Shown one piece after another: positions 35,700 through 50,099 of a stretch of DNA of 64,000 bases (position 1 is its first letter; every line of letters starts with the position of its first letter). The notes beneath the pieces were generated by a model that was given only the letters and a program-made list of their open reading frames with translations, made no database searches and was not told the origin of the DNA. The stretch lies in the NCBI GenBank assembly GCA_019925105.1, contig JAHGAU010000002.1, positions 1,364,001 through 1,428,000 on the forward strand. Reading direction: 5' to 3'. Position numbers and translations under genes: made by a program. The DNA comes from Niebla homalea (lineage: Eukaryota; Ascomycota; Lecanoromycetes; Lecanorales; Ramalinaceae).

Positions 35700-38600
35700 A
35701 TTAATATATAATATATTAACGTTTTTAAGAATTATATAATATAATATCCGTAATAAGGGAATTAAAGCTATAATATTAATATTTAAATTTAAAAAAATTA
35801 AAAATATTAACGTTATAATAATATAAGAACTATTATATAACTTATATATATATTTATTTATTAACTTAAAAAAGGTTTTATTTAACCTTTAAGAAGGATA
35901 AAATAATTAAAATATATTTCTTTATAAATAAATAATTTAATATAAATAATTAAGATATTATTTATTATAATAAAAACCTTTATATATTCTATATTATAAA
36001 AGAAGGGAACTTAAAAGGCGACCTTAATATCTATAATATATATAACCCGTTACCGGTTAATAAAAAAAGATTTTTTACGATATTATTACTTAAAAAGGTT
36101 TTAATTACTTTAAATAAATATATATTACTTAAAGATTTTAACTTATATTATTATATATAAAATAAGGAAAAACGTATAATAAACTATATTAAATCGGATA
36201 ACTTATTAATAATTATTGCTTAAGTTAATTTTTTATTATTAATATTATAAGGGATTATTACGTAAAAAAATTATAAATTTAAAATAATAATTAATTTAGT
36301 TTTTAATATAGAAAAAATTACCGGTATAATTATAATATATAAATTATAAAAAGACTTAAAATATAATTCGGATTATATATTAATATAAATAATTTTAGAT
36401 TAAACCGTTAATATAATTATATTATTACCGGTAAAGAAAACATAAAAAATGGTTAAGGAAATAAAGGTTTATATAAAAACGGAGGAAATAATAATATAAT
36501 TTACGGACCTCCCTTAATTAAATAATAAAGACCGGATTAATTTTCTTATAGAATAAGTAATAAAAATATTAAATAAAATAATTAATAAAATTATCTTAAT
36601 AATAAAACTTTCTTAAAAAGTTAAAACTTATTAAAATAAAGGATATATAACCGTAATTATAAAGGTAAAAAAGCTAATTAAATAAGCTTTTAAATATAAA
36701 AACCAAAAGATACTTAATTAATTAAAAGTTATTTAAGAAGAAAAAAAAATTATTAAGAAGGTTAAGTAAATATACTTTTAATCTATAATATATAACTTAA
36801 TAATTTTACCTCGTAATATTTAAAAGTTAACGAAGTATAATAAAGAACAGAATAAGAAATTAAAGTTTATTTTTAAATTCCTGTCCCTTAAAAGATCCGA
36901 TAGTATATTAATTAATACCTTTAATAATAAAATCGAGGCCCTTAAAGGAGTATTTTTCCCCTTTTTACTAAAAGTTAATTTAAATAATATTAACGGCGTT
37001 ACATACCCCGACCCTATATTAATAAATAAAATAATAATATAAGATATAATAATTAAAGCGATTAATAAACCGAAGAAAAATAAAGCCTTAAAACTAAATA
37101 GGATTCCTAATAAATTCTTAATAATAGTAACCTTACCGTTTAAAAAGATTTTTACTTATTTTTTTTTAAGTATATTTCGATATCGGTTATTATTTACGTA
37201 AGTTTAAGGAAATAAAGATAATTATCCTTAAGAAGTTTATTAAGTTAGATTACTTTAAAATAAAGTCTTATAGATTTATTATACTCCTATATACGTTAAA
37301 AAAGGCCTTAAAGATAATAATAATAAGAATCCTTAATAATTATATAGAGAATTACGGACTTTTCCCCGATTAATAAATAAGAATAAGGAGAAGTCGGTTA
37401 ATAGAAATAACCCTTAAAAGACTAATTAACGGCGTATATACGGTATAAGGTTATAAGAAGAAATATATTATAAGTCTTTTTTTTTTCAATATTATAAATA
37501 CCTTTAATAAGGTAAATTATTAAAGGTTATTATATAACTTAAAGAAGAAAGGGATATTACTTTTCTTAATTAAATAAACGAAAAGTTTTTTAAATAATTA
37601 AGTTATATTAATTAACTTAAAATAAAAGATAAGCTTAATAAAGCTTTTTATAACGGGGATTCTTTAAAGATTACCTATTTCTTCTATATTATTCTTATTC
37701 TTTAACGGTTTATTAATTAAAAGTTTATTAAATTAAAATAAAAAATTTAAGTTAAAAGCTTTATTAATAATATTTACCTTTTAACTTATAATATTTTTAT
37801 ACGTATAAATTATTTAAAATTAAAATAAGCTTATAAAATCTATTTTCAATAAAGGAAAACTTATGGGGCTTAATTTACGCCGTATAAATATAAATTTATT
37901 TATATAATTAAAAGCCCGAGGTTATATAATATAATAGTTATAATAAACTTAAATAAAGTTACGGTAAAGTCGGATATCAATATTAAAGTCCTTAATCTTT
38001 AAATAAATAAAAAGCTTAATTAAAAAGATTATATAAAAAAATTTAAAAGAAAATAACTTTATAAGAAAAAAGCCTTACTTATTTCGCTATATCGATATAA
38101 GGAGTTACGCTATAGAAAACCCGGATTATCTATTAAGCTATAATAAAGTTAGCTATAATATACGTTACGGCTATTTAATATATATTTAAAGGTACTTTAG
38201 AATATAAGAAAAAGCTTATTTAAATATTATAGAAAGTCTAGAATCGGTATTTAAAAATTATTAATAATATTTATAAAATAACCTTTATCCCGGTATTAAA
38301 GTTTAAGGTCTTTATACCGTTAATTAAAATCTTATTAAATTAAATAATTACTTAAATAAAATTAAAAAAATATATATACTTAATTATAATAATAGGAAAC
38401 GGGCGGATCCGTTAGAATCTTAATAAGCTTAAAATTAAAAAAAATAAATTAAAAATATTTATTTTCTTTCTTATTAAAATAAAGTAAAAATAAGTTAAAA
38501 AAAAGGTTAACTTTATTAATATTCCGGAGGTTAATTTAAGCGGGTATAAACTCTTATTAAACGTAAGAAAAACTAAGATTAAAAGGATTTAAAGAGTAAA

Positions 38601-39450
38601 GGCTATAACGATTATTTTATAAATTATAATAAAGTAAATTAAATATTAATAAAAATATAAGGACTTTATACTTTAAAATTATTATTATTTAACTCTTAAC
38701 GATAAAAAGATTATTAATAAGTATCTCCGCTATTATAATATTATAAAAAAGGGTAATAACGTATTAACGATTTAATTCCGGACGGGTAAAAACGGTTTAA
38801 TTTACTTTCTATTTATTATATATACTGGGGATCGGATAAACGCCGGATATAAATATAGATAAAAAAAGTAGAATATTATATATATTCTTATTTTTTATCC
38901 CTTATTTACGGAAATTAAATTAAGATTTATTACGAAAGTTAATATTTATAATTACCGTTAAATACTATTTATAAAGCGAAATATCCGGGTAATTATTAAA
39001 TTTATAATATTTACCGGATTATTATTATAGTTTAACTTTATTATAAAGATAAATAAGGTTATTAAAAACCTTATAAAGAAGGCCCGTTATTAATTAAAAA
39101 AGAAAAAAAGGAGCGGAAACTAATTACGTTAATTATATAAACCAGAAAGTATCTTTTATAGCCGTAAGGATATAATAATAAATACTTATTAAAAGTCCTT
39201 AAAAAAGTTAATAGTAATAATAATATAAAAGGGATATATATTAAGCGCGTAAATATTAATAAAAATATTTAAAAATATTATATAAAATTAAAATAATATA
39301 AATATATAAATGAACGGAAGAATAACGAGCTTAAAAATAACCCTTATAAGGATATAATTATAATATTATGGATTTTCTTAGGGGAGTTAAAATATAAAAA
39401 ATATATAAATAGATTATTACTTTTTAAACGGCCGTTAATATCTTTTATCT
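35700..39450 (+). pseudogene. ORF2 relic of LINE B (endonuclease, reverse transcriptase, zinc region)
   Basis: The endonuclease starts near 35720 with Q-Y-N-I-R-N and an E-L-L-Y-N segment where the family has Q-E-x-W; K-D-F-N at 36131-36142 stands for the G-D-F-N metal site. The RT spans about 37060-37850, with S-S-I-L-F-L-F-F-N near 37690 and the catalytic box at 37760-37771 reading F-I-N-N instead of F-V-D-D. At 38780-38900 comes R-T-G-K-N-G-L-I-Y and a Y-P-L-F strand, the C-terminal zinc region of fungal LINEs with most Cys lost. Dozens of stops; dead copy. Confidence 0.75.
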
Positions 39451-39610
39451 TAAAGGATAAAGGGTAAAGGCCTGGTAAACGCCGGTTTTTATTTTAACGT
39501 TATAAATATCAGGTTTTTATGGTTATTAATAAAGTTAAAAGGCTACGTTTTAAAGAACGCCGGAATTAGCTTAACTAGACCCGTAGTATAAATCAATCAA
39601 TCAATCAATC

Positions 39611-41241
39611 AAATATATTTAATTATAATAATAGAGTTATCTTATAAATTTCAGGATAAAATACGTAATATGTATAAGGATAATTAATAATATATACGTT
39701 TATTAAAGATATTATAGAATAATAAACGTTGCGCGGACGGTAATAATGGAATACGTTTACCGTTTCTATTATAACGTTATTTAATTTATTTTAATAATTA
39801 AAAGATTAAATATTATTTAATTATCCTAAATGTTATTTAATAAAAGATCTTTAAAGCTATATATAATTAATACAGATATTTTAATTATAAGCGTACGTAT
39901 AAATAAATTACGTAAAATTTTTATATATTCCGTTTATTAAAATAACTTAAAAAGTACCTTATGTATTATTTTATATACTAATTTAATTATATATCAAGAA
40001 ATACTTTATTTAAATTATTATAATTTATCCCTTTTCCTATATATCCGTTTTATATTTTAATTATTAATTTTATTCTTCTATTCTTGGAATCTATTTAAAA
40101 AAAAATTTAAATATATATTTATAATAACCGATAAATTCTCAAAAATAATTTTTATTATCCCGGGTAAATTAATATAGGATAATTGACGAAAAATCATAAT
40201 TATATTAAACGGATCATATTTAATATTATAAGGCATTCCGTAAATACTTATCTTTAATTATAACGTTAAATTTATAAGCGATTTATAATCAATAATATTA
40301 AATAAATTAAGAGTTATATTAATCTTTATTACGGTTTACTATCCGTCCGTTAATACTTAATCTAAATAAATAAATTAAACGGTTAAAATAATATTATATT
40401 ATTATTTTATATATTTAAATGATCATTATTTAAAACCCTTTATTTTACCGCGCTTATTGATAGCCTTAAGTAATAATATTAATTATAAAACGGGTTTTAT
40501 ATTTACCTAAATATTATTTAATTAATACGTTAAAAAAGGATTTAACCTGATAAGAATTTAGGATAATTACGACTTATTCATTGACTTAAATGACTTTGTA
40601 TTTAAATAAATTATTATTAATGTATAATTTATAATCTTTATTACCGATATTATTAAACATTATCTTATATTAACGTAAAAGACGTAATCGCCCTTATAAT
40701 TATAATTATAAAAGCATAATATAATTTATAATATTAATAATTAAATAAGCTTATATTTATACCGTAAATATATTATTCCCGGGCTTAAGGATAAAAATTA
40801 TAAGATCGAATAATAATATATTAATTCATTTAAACCAATTAAAAGGATTAATTAATTATTTTATTATATATAACTATTACTTTTTATAAGTTAGATATTA
40901 TTAATAATCTTAATTATATATTTTAAGTTAATTTATATATTAAAATATAATTTATATAATTATATTAATTAAATAAATGCTTTTATATTAACGTTAAATA
41001 AATAGGCAAATCGTAATTTTAAACGATTATTCCGACGCCGTATATAAAAACGTTAAAACGGCAATATTATTATTTAATACTTTATCCTTATAAAAAACTT
41101 AATATAAAATATAATAAATAAATTCTAAATAAATTATTACTTTATAAGATAATATAAGTTTTTAATTCGTTAAATGAATAATAAATAATAATTATTTACG
41201 TTTAATTATAATTATAATAACTTCCTTAGTACGTCCGCCCT
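39611..41241 (+). pseudogene. Gypsy integrase relic (3' part of another LTR element)
   Basis: Plus-strand reading gives I-T-D-K-F-S-K-I-I-F-I-I-P-G near 40130, Y-Y-P-S-V-N-T near 40337 (the T-A-Y-H-P-S-x-x-x-Q-S-E block of gypsy integrases), S-N-N-I-N-Y-K-T-G near 40470 and an I-I-P-G-type motif near 40780. Those are integrase core and C-terminal regions, in order. The 5' part of the element is absent: LINE B ends at 39610 and nothing gypsy-like lies left of it. The gypsy element at 41247 is inserted at its right end. Confidence 0.7.
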
Positions 41242-41246
41242 TAACG

Positions 41247-41421
41247 TGTCACGGTGTAAGGACTGCGATGCTAATAGCCAAGAGCCCAGTGAATGCGCTA
41301 GGCCCAATCGAGCCTAGCGTATGCCCTCCGTATACTTGCATATATACATACTATACCATAGATTTCTCTTTATAGTTGAAATTCAGTTATATTTACTTTT
41401 ATTTTTATTAAGTCTTTAATA
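41247..41421 (+). repeat. 5' LTR of the split gypsy element (175 bp)
   Basis: Starts TGTCACGGTGTAAGG. The first 100 bp are almost RIP-free while the last 60 bp are worn. In the 3' LTR the wear is the other way round, so the outer edges of both LTRs are not equally protected. Confidence 0.9.
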
Positions 41422-41422
41422 T

Positions 41423-41434
41423 AACTTCAATTAT
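41423..41434 (+). other. Possible decayed self-priming site of the split gypsy element
   Basis: AACTTCAATTAT, one base after the LTR, pairs with ATAGTTGAAATT at 60172-60183 of the LTR at 10 of 12 positions. Both mismatches are transitions that RIP would produce. A TATATAT at 60139-60145 lies about 30 bp upstream of that LTR site, as for a transcript start. Confidence 0.4.
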
Positions 41435-41934
41435 CTTTTTTAAGAAACGGGCGTTAATCGAATTATACAGAACCGTTATTAAGTTTTAAGTAAAGGGCTT
41501 ATTAATTAACCAAAGCGGGTACTATTAAATAGGAACGTACTTTAAAATTATAATAAGATCTAACTTAAAAGCTCGGTTTAAGTAAACGGGTTATATTATT
41601 AATAACAACCCGAGTTAAAAGACATTAAAAGAAACTATATAAATATTAATATTAATAATAATAAGAAAATTATTCTTAACCCTTAAATAACGCGTATCCG
41701 GGGGTTACTTCCAAGATAAGTCCGGTAATAAGGGCGATAACGACGATTTCGAAGGCTTATAATAGTATATATTTATATTTAAAAAGAGCCGGCGTAAGGA
41801 AGAAAAAAGATGATATATATTAAACGTAAATAATACGGTTATAATAATAAAGCTAATTAACGATAAAAATTAAATACTCTACGTTAAAAACTTAAAGGAT
41901 CTTAAAAGATCCGTTAATTATAATTTATAAGTAT

Positions 41935-44900
41935 TGATTAATTGATTGATTGATTTATACTACGGATTTAGTTAAGTTAATTCCGGCGTTCTTTAATACG
42001 CGGCCTTTTAACCTTATTAATAACCGTAAAAACCTGATACTTATAACGTTAAAGTAAAAACCGGCGTTTACCAGGTTTTTACTCTTTATCCCTTAAGGTA
42101 AAGGATATTAACGGCCGTTTAAAAAGTAATAATCTATTTATATATTTCCTGTATTTTAACTTCCTTAAGAAAATCTATAATATTATGATTATGACTTTAT
42201 AGGGGCTATTTTTAAGTTTATTACTTTTCTGTTCCTTTATATACTTATATTACTTTAATTTTATATAATATTTTTAAATATTTTTTATTAATATTTATAT
42301 ACTTAATATATATCCCTTTTATATTATTATTATTATTAACTTTTTAAAAGACTTTTAATAAGCGTTTATTATTATATTTTTACGGCTATAGAAAATACTT
42401 TCCGGTTTATATAATTAATATAACCGGTTTCCGCTTCTTTTTTTTTTTTAATTAATAACGGGTTTTTTCCGTAAAATCTTTAATAATTTTATTTATTTCT
42501 ATAATAAGGTTAAACTATAGTAATAATCCGATAAATATTATAAACTTAATAATTACCCGGATATTTTATTTTATAAATAATATTTAACGGTAATTATAAG
42601 TATTAACTTTTATAATAAATTTTAACTTAATTTCTATAAATAAAAAATAAAAAATAAAAACGTATATAACGTTTTACTTTCTTTATTTATATTTATATTT
42701 AATATTTATCCGACTTTTAATATATATAATAAATAAAAAATAAATTAAGCCGTTCTTATCCGTTTAAAGTTAAATTATTAATACGTTATTACTTTTCCTA
42801 ATAATATTATAATAACGGAAATATTTATTAATAATCTTTTTATTATTAAAAGTTAAATAACGATAACCTTAAAGAATAAAGTCTTTATATTTCTATTAAC
42901 GTTTAATTTATTTTATCGTAATTTATAAAATAATTATTATAATTTTTATTCTTTAAATCTTTTTAATTTTAATTTCTTTTACGTTTAATAAGAATTTATA
43001 TACGTTTAAATTAATTTTTAAAATATTAATAAAATTAATTTCTTTTTTAATTTATTTTTACTTTATTTTAATAAGAAAAGGGATAAATATTTTTAATTTA
43101 TTCTTTTTGATTTAAAACTTATTAAGATTTTAACGGATCCGCCCGTTTTTTATTATCGTAATTAAGTATATATATTTCTTTAATTTTATTTAAGTGATTA
43201 TTCAATTTAATAAAACCTTAATTAATAATATAAAAACCTTAAACTTTAATATTAAGATAAAGGTTATTTTATAAGTATTATTAATTATTTTTAAATACCG
43301 GTTTTAAACTTTCTATAATATTTAAATAAGCTTCTTTTTATATCCCGGAGTACTTTTAAGTATATATTAAATAATTATAATATATATTATAATTAATTTT
43401 ATTATAATTTAATAAATAATTTAAATCTTTTATAATATAACTCTTTATATTAATATAACGAAATAAATAAGGTTTTTTTCTTATAAAGTTATTTTCTTTT
43501 AAACCTTTTTTATATAGTCTTTTTAATTAAATTTGTTATTTATTTAAAGGTTAAAGACTTTAATATTAATATCCGGCTTTATTATAATTTTATTTAAGTT
43601 TATTATAATTATTATATTATATAGCTTTAAACTTTTAATTATATAAATAAGTTTATACTTATATAATGTAAATTAAACTTTATAAGTTTTTATTTATTAA
43701 AAATAAACTTTATAAGCTTATTTTAATTTTAAATAATTTATATATATAAAGGTATTATAGGTTAAAAGGTAAATATTATCGATAAAAAGTTCTTAATTTA
43801 GATTTTTTATTTTAACTTAATAAGCTTTTTAATTAATAAACCGTTAAAGAATAAAAACAATATAAAAAAATAAATAATCCTTAAGGAATCCCCGTTATAG
43901 CGGGCTTTATTGGGCTTATTTTTTATCCTAGGTTAATTAACGTAACTTAATCGTTTAAAAAACTTTTTATTTATTTAATTAAAAAAAGTAATATCCTTTT
44001 CTTCCTTAAGTTATATAATAATTTTTAATAATTTATTTTATTAAAAATACTTATAATATCGAGAAAAAGAAGACTTATAATATATTTTTTCTGATTGCCT
44101 TATATTATATATATGCCGTTAATTAATCTTTTAAAATCTATTTTTATTAATTAATTTTTTTTATTTTTATTTATTAATCGGGGAAAAGTCCGTAATTCTT
44201 TATATAATTATTAAGGATCTTTATTATTATTATTTTTAAGGTTTTCCTTAACGTATAAAGGAATATAATAAGTTTATAAGACTTTATTTTAGAATAATCC
44301 GGCTTAATAAGCTTTTTAAAAGTAATCGTTTTTACCTCTTTAAACTTATATAAATAATAATTAACGTTAAAATATATTTAAAAAAAAAATAAGTAAAAAC
44401 CCTTTTAAATAATAATATTATTATTAATAAAAATTTATTAAGGATCTTATTTAATCCCAGGGCTTTATTTTTCTTTAATTTATTAATCGTTTTAATTATT
44501 ATATCTTATATTATTATTTTATTTATTAATACGGGATCAGAATATATAACGTTATCGATATTATTTAAATTAATTTTTAATAAAAAAAAGAAAAATATTT
44601 TTTTAAGGGCCTTAATTTTATTATTAAAAATATTAATTAATATATTATTGAGTTTCTTAAGAAGCGGGAATTTAAAGATAATCTTTAATTTTTTATTTTA
44701 TTCTTTATTATACTTTATTAACTTTTAAATATTATAAAATAAAACCGTTAAATTATATATTATAAACCGAAAATATATTTATTTAATTTTTTTAATAATC
44801 TTTTTTTTCTTCTTAAATAACCCTTAATTAATTAAGTATTTCTTAATTCTTATATTTAAAAGTTTATTTTATTAATTTTTTTATTTTTATAATTACGGTT

Positions 44901-47900
44901 ATATATTTTTTATTTTAATAGGTTTTAGCTTTTTAAGAAGGTTTTATTATTAAGATTATTTTATTAATTATTTTATTTAATACTTTTATTATTCGCTTTA
45001 TAAAAAAATTAATCCGGTCTTTATTATTTAATTAAGGGAGGTCCGTAAATTATATTATTGTTTTTTCCGTTTTCTTATAAACCTTTATTATTTTAATTAT
45101 TTTCTACGTTTTCTTTACCGGTAATATTAAAGTTATATTAACGGTTTAATTTAAGGTTATTTATATTAATATATAATCCGATTTATATTTTAAGTCCTTT
45201 TATAATTTATATATTATAATTACGTTAATAATCTTTTCCGTATTAAAAATTAAATCAATTATCGTTTTAAATTTATAATTCTTTTATATAATAATTTTTT
45301 ATAATATTAATAATAAGAAATTAACTTAAGCGATAATTATTAATAAATTATTTAATTTAATATAATTTATTATACGCTTTTTTTCATTTTATATATAGTA
45401 ATATAAGTTAAAGTCTTTAAGTAATATATATTTATTTAAAATAATTAAAATCTTTTTAAATAACAGTATTATAAATAATCTTTCTTTATTAATTAATAAC
45501 AGGTTATATACGTTATAAATATTAAGGTCGCCTTTTAAGTCTTTTTCTTTTATAATATAAAATATATAAAGGTTTTTATTATAATAAGTAATATCTTAAT
45601 TATTTATATTAAGTTATTTATTTATAAAGAAATATATTTTAATTATTTTATCCCCCTTAAAGGTTAAATAAAACCTTTCCTTTAAGTTAATAAATAAATA
45701 TATATATAAGTTATATAGTAATTTTTATATTATTATAATATTAACGTTTTTAACTTCTTTAAACTTAAATATTAATATTATTATTTTAATTTCCTTATTA
45801 TAGATATTATATTATATTACTCTTAAAAACGTTAATATATTATATATTAACCTTTATAAAAACTCCTTTATTTATACTTATTTAAATTACGGATTTCTTA
45901 TTAAAGTTAAACGTTTTTTAACTTAATACCTTCCCGATTATTATTAAAGACGTAAAACGGCCGGCCTTTAAAGTTAAAATTATAAAAAATTTCTTCTTTT
46001 TTATTGTTATTTATTTTTTATTATTTAGTTAATTAAGTTTATATTTTAAGGTTACTTTTAATTAACCCGTTAAATTAATTCCGTACGTATTATACCATTG
46101 GATTTTTACGGTTATCCGGGTTTTTTTACGTTTAATCTCCTTAACTCTTATTATATACTTAGAATCTTATATTAAATATCTTTCCTTATTATACGTAATA
46201 TATTTAAGCGTACCCTTTATAAGCTTTTTAATTATTAATTTTATATATTTATAAATATTATAATCTTTAATATAAATTATATATTTTATAATATTAAAGT
46301 ATTTTATAATAATATATTTATAATTTAATATTTAAAATATTAATAAATATCCGTTACTTTATTTTATAATTAAATTATTTTAAGAAATCCCCTTTAATAA
46401 TATTTTTATTTAAAACATTATTATATATCTTTATTAACGTTACGCTTAATATATTAATAAAATACTTTTTTATACGTTTTAAGAAGTTAAGTTTCTTTAC
46501 CACTGGAAAAAGCCTATAATTAACGATTTTAAGCCTTAAATAAAGAACTATATTTTCTTTTTCTATACTTTTTAATATAGTTTCTTTTTCGGTTTTTATA
46601 AAACGTAATAGGTATATCTTATTTATTATAACGGTAAATAATTACCTTAAAACCTTAATTAACTTATACTTTCTTTTATTAATTTAATTTTTAAATTTTT
46701 TTAAGCTTTCTTTTATTTTTAACGACGTTATATTAAGGAAAATATCCTTATTTTATAGTTTATATACCGCGATATTTTATTCTATTAATAATTCCGTTAT
46801 TACCTTAAAAGCCTTTATTTATTATAATAGGTTTACTTCCGTAACCGCGTTTTTCTTTTTATTATTAAATAGGCGGATTATGATTATTTTCATTTTTTTT
46901 TAATATAACTACTTTTTCTTCCGTTATCCTTTTATTTTCTGCCGCGGGTACCTTTTTTATTACTTTTATTACCCAGCTTTTTTTCGCTTAAAAGGTTACC
47001 GTTTTTATATCCTTACTTTATACCTTTAATTTTAAGCCGTTATTTTTACTTTTTATTAACGTTTTCGCTCCCGCCCCTTAAAAGCCCCGTAAGCGCTCCA
47101 GTTCCCCCAGTTTTACCCCTATTTTTATATAAAAGTCCTTTATGCTTTTTAATTTGATTGATTGATTGATTGATTTATACTACGGATCTAGCTAAGCTAA
47201 TTCCGGCGTTCCCTAATACTCGGCCATTTAACCTTACTAATAACCGCAAAAAACCCGATATCTATAACGTCGGGAATAAAAACTGGTATTTACCCAGCCT
47301 TTACTTATATTTTAAGGGCTAAAAGTATTTACGGCCATTTAAAGAGTAAGAATTTATTTATATATTTTTTTTAAGAAAACCCATAATATTATAACTAAAT
47401 TTATTTAAGGATTACCCTTAAACCTATTGCTTTTCCGTTATTTTACGGGTCTGTTTAATATTAAAATTTTAAAATTCCGATTATACCACTAAATATCCTT
47501 ATTAATATATATATTATTATTATTTTATTTATACGATTCTGTTAACCAATATAGTATCGCTTTTTATACCGCCTTAGTACTTATAGCCCCTTTAACCCCC
47601 TATTAAGTATAGTTTTTCCGCTGTTACTTTTTACCCCCGGGTTAGCGGCGAGGTTTCTTAATCAGGTTTTTAACTATTTCCTTTATTTCCTTGGTTAAAT
47701 TAAATTATAATAATAAGCCCGTAACCATTATGAATTTAACGGCCGCTTTAATACCCTTTTTATTAATAAGTATTTAGCGATAATCGTTAATCCCTACCCT
47801 TTTAATTAGTCCCGGTCTAAGCTCCTTAAACAGTAAATAGGAGATTAATACGTATACAGCGTCCTGCTTTCGCTATCCATACTCGCAGCTGGCGTCAGTC

Positions 47901-48528
47901 CGGCCACCGGCGTGTACGATAGAGGCTTTTTAATTTAATCTATAGTATTAATTTATTTTTTAATATAATATCCTTTTATTTTACCGTAAAAAGTCCTTTT
48001 AAGGCCTTTATTATTTCCTTTATTGCCTTTTCGCTTTTACTTATTGGGCGACGTATTATTTCCGTTTTTTATTTTTAATCTTTTAAAATCCTATTTTTTT
48101 ATTAGTTTTATTCCTTTTTTATATATTCTTAATAATACTTTTATTACGGTCTTCTTGTCCCTTCCCTCCGTTTATACCCTTCACTATTAATACCGTACCG
48201 GCCTTTTTACCCCCTTATTTACCTATTATCTCCGTATTATTATTATGCGTTTTATGCGTTTTAATATACGTATTTTATTAACCTTAATTTTTTTATTTAT
48301 TTTAAGTATTATCTGGCTTATTATTATTATATTACCCGTACGCGTCGTCGCCGTTTCTATTAATATAAGCTACTTGCCTATTTACTACCTTATTTTTAAT
48401 TATTATGCTATTTTTACTTATCGTACTTAATATACTTCCTTCACTGTTACTAGAGCTATGCATATACGCATCGTTTTGGACCTCTGGGGTCCCTTTATTC
48501 ATCGCCATCCTTACGTAAAATTTTTTTT
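41935..48528 (-). mobile_element. LINE C, Tad-like, minus strand, contains a nested LINE fragment
   Basis: The 3' tail (TGATTAATTGATTGATTGAT) is at 41935, the 5' end near 48507. Length without the insert is about 5.81 kb, as in A, B and E. A 14-bp target duplication is at 41921-41934 and 48529-48542, with two C/T differences, so RIP acted after insertion and hit one side. The RT box reads F-I-D-N at 43775-43786, one Asp still in place. The nested fragment at 47156-47924 interrupts ORF1. Confidence 0.88.
47156..47924 (-). mobile_element. 5'-truncated LINE (769 bp) of the diverged family, nested in LINE C
   Basis: Exact 12-bp target duplication GCTTTTTAATTT at 47144-47155 and 47925-47936. The 3' end has the ATTGATTG-type tail and shares its last 180 bp with LINEs A-E; the rest is closer to the relic at 15939-21256. 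On the minus strand the 5' end opens in the C-terminal zinc region, A-S-C-E-Y-G then R-K-Q-D-A-V-Y-V-L-I-S, with a single TAG where Gln is expected. It is much less RIP-worn than LINE C, so it is the youngest LINE insertion here. Confidence 0.88.
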
Positions 48529-50099
48529 CAACTTATAAGTATAAATAAACGTTATCGAATATATAATTAACGTTAATATATTATTATAAAACGAGGTCGA
48601 TATATTTATCGTAAATATAATAGAAGTTAAGAGTTAGATTACGGAAAATAAAAAAATGAAGCGATATATAAATAAAATTATTTAAAAAGCATAAAAAGCC
48701 TTTAAGGAATTAATATTTATTACGTAAAATATAAAGATTAATTTATTATTATCCAAGGATAATATAAAAAGGATCCGTAATTATTATAATTAATACCGTT
48801 AAAAAACGGATAATTATTTTTATAAGATTAACCGTTTAAAAGATAAAATTATACGCTTAAGTAAAAACACTTAATTTAATAGGTTATTAAACGATTCTGA
48901 TGACGATATAGGTTTAATAACTAAGGCGGAAGGTTATTTTATATTAAGAAATTTAAATGGTAAATAAAATTAACGCCGTATTCTTAAAGAGCCATAATTA
49001 TTATTATAATAATATTAAGAGAATAAAGTTAGAGGGAATATCCGCTATTTAAACCCCGGGGTATTTAAAGATAATAACGACGTATATAAATAAAACGCTT
49101 GGAGAATAAGGGTAGACTTTAAGTTTTAATAAAACGTTATTTTTTTTCCGGATAAGTAATTAAAGATTATATATATTTAAGATTATTATAAATTAATTAT
49201 ATTTAAAATCGTTAAAACTTAATCGATATTAAATAATAATAGCTTATATTTAATAATAACGGAAATTATAACGGATTTTATAAGTTTATTCGGAGAATTC
49301 AATTAAAAAAAGAAATCCGATATTTTATTATATAATTTTAACTTTCCTATAGGCTTTATAGATAAGGACGAGAAATTTAATAGGTTCTTAACGAGGTTTA
49401 TTATAATTATTATTTTATTATAAATAATTACTTTATAAAAGATTTTCAATTTAAGATATATAATTATATTAAAATTAAAATAAAAAGTCGTAAATAGTAT
49501 AACTTATATTAGTTTCCCTGTATATATTAACCGTTTACGGTAATGTAATTTAGACATATATATAATAAATACGTTTAATTTAATATTATTAAAATAGAAA
49601 ATTATTATTATTAAAATAAAAAAGGATAATAAAATAACTTTAAAGGTAAAATTACGTTAAATAGATTATTATAATATTAACCTTAATTTAATCCGTCGTC
49701 CCTTTTATATTATATAAAGATTAATAAGAAATAAACGGTACTTTACTTATAAAGGAAAAAAATATTTAGCGACTAATAACTTACCCCCTATAAAAAAAAA
49801 AAAAAGTGGGTAGCTTTTGATAAATTGGTTATTAAACTTAAATACGTTAAGTATAATATTAATAAAGATAATCTCGACGGTAATAAGGAAGTGACGTTAG
49901 GTAAATCGGAAAATAAATAATCCTTAATATAAGTTATAATCAGGGACTTTTAACTTAAATATATAAAAGAATTATATAATTAAAGAATATTAATTAGTTT
50001 ATTACCGTTTAATTATTATTATACTATATATAACCGTCTGAATAACTTAAGTAAAAACGATAATTTAACTTTAACGGATACGTTATATTATTAAAAAGA

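Larger units (their letters stand above)
33816..39610 (+). mobile_element. LINE B, full-length Tad-like non-LTR retrotransposon
   Basis: 5795 bp, from AAGGATGGCGACG to the TCAA-repeat tail at 39592-39610. Same structure as LINEs A, C and E. The left flank is the heptad-repeat relic and the right flank a gypsy integrase relic; only ATATTT is shared between the flanks, so the target duplication is unclear. Clade assignment (Tad-like) rests on ORF1-endonuclease-RT-C-terminal zinc region order and the fungal setting. Confidence 0.85.

Noticed and set aside
48245..48430. 61-codon plus-strand open frame
   Set aside because: Antisense inside ORF1 of LINE C, which is on the minus strand.
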